Origin: Alphaproteobacteria bacterium
Lineage (GTDB): Bacteria; Pseudomonadota; Alphaproteobacteria; Bin95
NCBI GenBank assembly: GCA_026710105.1
Contig: JAPORR010000172.1
Coordinates: 1-37,584, forward strand
Reading direction: 5' to 3'
Length of the DNA: 37,584 nt
Shown: piece by piece, positions 36,602 through 37,584 of the stretch
Layout: every line of letters starts with the position of its first letter
How positions within the stretch are numbered: position 1 is the stretch's first letter
The notes under the pieces: model-generated
Seen by the model: only the letters and a program-made list of their open reading frames with translations
What the model was told of the DNA's origin: nothing
Database searches by the model: none
Position numbers and translations under genes: made by a program

Positions 36602-37584
36602 TCATGGGCGGATGGTAAAGTGGGAGAGACCGCATTGTGTCTGCAACCGCTGCTGACTCCATTCGATCCATTCGCAGAGCATGGGTCGGGTCTCGCAGGG
36701 GTCAATGAGTTCATGCATGGAGAAGCTCTCTGCCCGCTGTGCAGGCGATAGAGTTGCTGCCATGCGTGCCTCGATCTCGGCGCGCTTCGCTTCGGGGTCC
36801 TCTGCCGCAGCGATCTCGTGTCCGAAAGCGACCGCTACGCCTCCTTCGAGCGGCAGAGCCCCCATCTCCGCAGAGGGCCAGCCCAGGATGTAGGCACCGG
36901 GGCCGTAATGTGCCGCCGCGGCCACGCCATAGGATTTACGCAGGATGACCGCCGCCCAGGGCGATCGGCATACCGCTGCCGCTAGCACTGCGGCCGTGCC
37001 GGCGCGGATAGCCCCTTCTTGCTCGGCGCGGCTGCCGATCATGAAACCAGGTTCGTCCACAAAGCTCACGATCGGCAGGTTGAAGGTCTCGCAGAACTCG
37101 ATGAAGCGCCGGACCTTGCGCGCGCCGTTCGCCGTCATAGCGCCAGCATGGAAACGCGCATCGTTGGAAAACACGCCGACCGGATAACCGTTCAGCCGTG
37201 CCAGCATGACGATCTGCCCGGGGCCGTACTGGCGTGCCATCTCGAACATCGAATCACGATCTACAATCATGGCTATGGCCCGGCGCATATCAAAGAATTT
37301 GCGCCGATTATCCGGCACAATGTCGCGCAGCGCTTCATCAGTGCGGGCGGGGTCGTCCTCGGTCTCCCTGCGTGCTGGGATTTCCCAGGCGTTTTGCGGC
37401 AGATAGGAGAGGAAACGGCGGATCTGCGCCAGCGCGTCAGCCTCGTCCTGGGCGATATTATCGATCACACCACTCCTGGCATGGACCTGAACGCCACCGA
37501 GCGCCTCCTTGGTCAGGTCTTCGCCTAGGGCTACCCATGCCCCACAAGTAGTTCCAATGTAATGAAGGCTTCGGTTCTTTTCAC
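36602..37584 (-). CDS. Acyl-CoA carboxylase carboxyltransferase subunit (5' end beyond the window)
   Basis: The visible 326 residues are the C-terminal two thirds of a biotin-dependent carboxyltransferase of the propionyl/acetyl/methylcrotonyl-CoA carboxylase beta family. Although a GTG at 37468 can open a frame, the same frame continues without a stop to the window edge and encodes ALGEDLTKEALGGVQVHARS, the family's loop before the C-terminal half; the start is therefore outside. SFVDEPGFMIGSRAEQEGAI, ILRKSYGVAAAAHYGP and GWPSAEMGALPLEGGVAVAF are diagnostic. The acyl-CoA substrate is not evident, and the biotin-carrying partner is not in the window. It converges on the lyase gene with 46 bases between. 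Confidence 0.92.
   Translation of the reverse strand, partial: EKNRSLHYIGTTCGAWVALGEDLTKEALGGVQVHARSGVIDNIAQDEADALAQIRRFLSYLPQNAWEIPARRETEDDPARTDEALRDIVPDNRRKFFDMRRAIAMIVDRDSMFEMARQYGPGQIVMLARLNGYPVGVFSNDARFHAGAMTANGARKVRRFIEFCETFNLPIVSFVDEPGFMIGSRAEQEGAIRAGTAAVLAAAVCRSPWAAVILRKSYGVAAAAHYGPGAYILGWPSAEMGALPLEGGVAVAFGHEIAAAEDPEAKRAEIEARMAATLSPAQRAESFSMHELIDPCETRPMLCEWIEWSQQRLQTQCGLSHFTIRP

Noticed and set aside
34891-36714. A 607-codon open frame on the minus strand, antisense to the 2-hydroxyacyl-CoA lyase gene
   Set aside because: It mirrors the high-GC codon pattern of the sense gene. Its translation shows no family motifs, whereas the + strand protein matches a known family over its full length.
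36602-37468. Taking GTG at 37468 as the start of the carboxyltransferase gene
   Set aside because: The same frame stays open to the window edge and encodes conserved family sequence upstream, so the gene is cut by the window.
1-37584. CRISPR arrays, insertion sequences, integrases, prophage genes or toxin-antitoxin pairs
   Set aside because: No spaced direct repeats, transposase or integrase motifs, or terminal inverted repeats were seen on either strand.

Overview
The window looks like a chromosomal segment of an alphaproteobacterium with moderate to high GC. The evidence is an unbroken nuoA-N operon that reads on into birA, coaX, an RNase J gene, mce and a DUF1467 gene, a short-type prolyl-tRNA synthetase followed by lolC and lolD, and a Tag and a QueG of ordinary proteobacterial type. 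I cannot name a genus. There are no insertion sequences, phage genes, CRISPR arrays or toxin-antitoxin pairs.

Layout. 1-485: no recognisable gene. 486-562: tRNA-Asp(GUC). 682-14707: all fourteen subunits of NADH:quinone oxidoreductase (complex I) on the + strand, mostly overlapping or nearly touching. 14704-22401: a continuous + strand run of birA, coaX, rnj, mce, a DUF1467 gene, a tag-type glycosylase gene, proS, lolC and lolD. 22402-22728: a regulatory-looking gap with a long inverted repeat, a promoter-like site and a second hairpin. 22729-23226: a flavin reductase gene that converges on a minus-strand unit (24983 down to 23193) made of an unannotated 31-codon membrane peptide, a stand-alone Urate_ox_N/PuuD-type membrane protein and queG. 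25464-29572, + strand: an NDUFAF6-like squalene/phytoene-synthase-fold gene, a possible remnant of an iron-containing alcohol dehydrogenase gene, moaA, nadK and an AbrB-family membrane protein. 29585-33031, - strand: dnaE. 33364-34549, - strand: a TauD/TfdA dioxygenase and a small dimeric alpha/beta-barrel protein. 34897-36555, + strand: a 2-hydroxyacyl-CoA lyase/oxalyl-CoA decarboxylase family enzyme. 36602 to the window end, - strand: a carboxyltransferase subunit cut by the window edge.

The most striking sequence-level signal is an abrupt change of base composition. From about 7450, inside nuoH, to the end of nuoN at 14707, the DNA is strongly AT-rich. nuoA-G and everything from birA onward are GC-richer, and the central part of nuoI forms a GC-normal island inside the AT-rich block. 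The encoded proteins remain ordinary complex I membrane-arm subunits. Other polytopic membrane genes in the window (nuoA, lolC, the AbrB-family gene) are not AT-rich, so hydrophobicity alone does not explain it.

Functionally, the left two thirds is housekeeping: respiration, cofactors (biotin attachment, CoA, molybdopterin, NADP, queuosine), RNA turnover, lipoprotein export and replication. The right end (33364-37584) looks like an accessory acyl-CoA or 2-hydroxy-acid catabolic region. No clear new defence or mobile system is visible. The best candidates for something undescribed are the 31-residue membrane peptide paired with the PuuD-like protein, and the compositional mosaic of the nuo operon.
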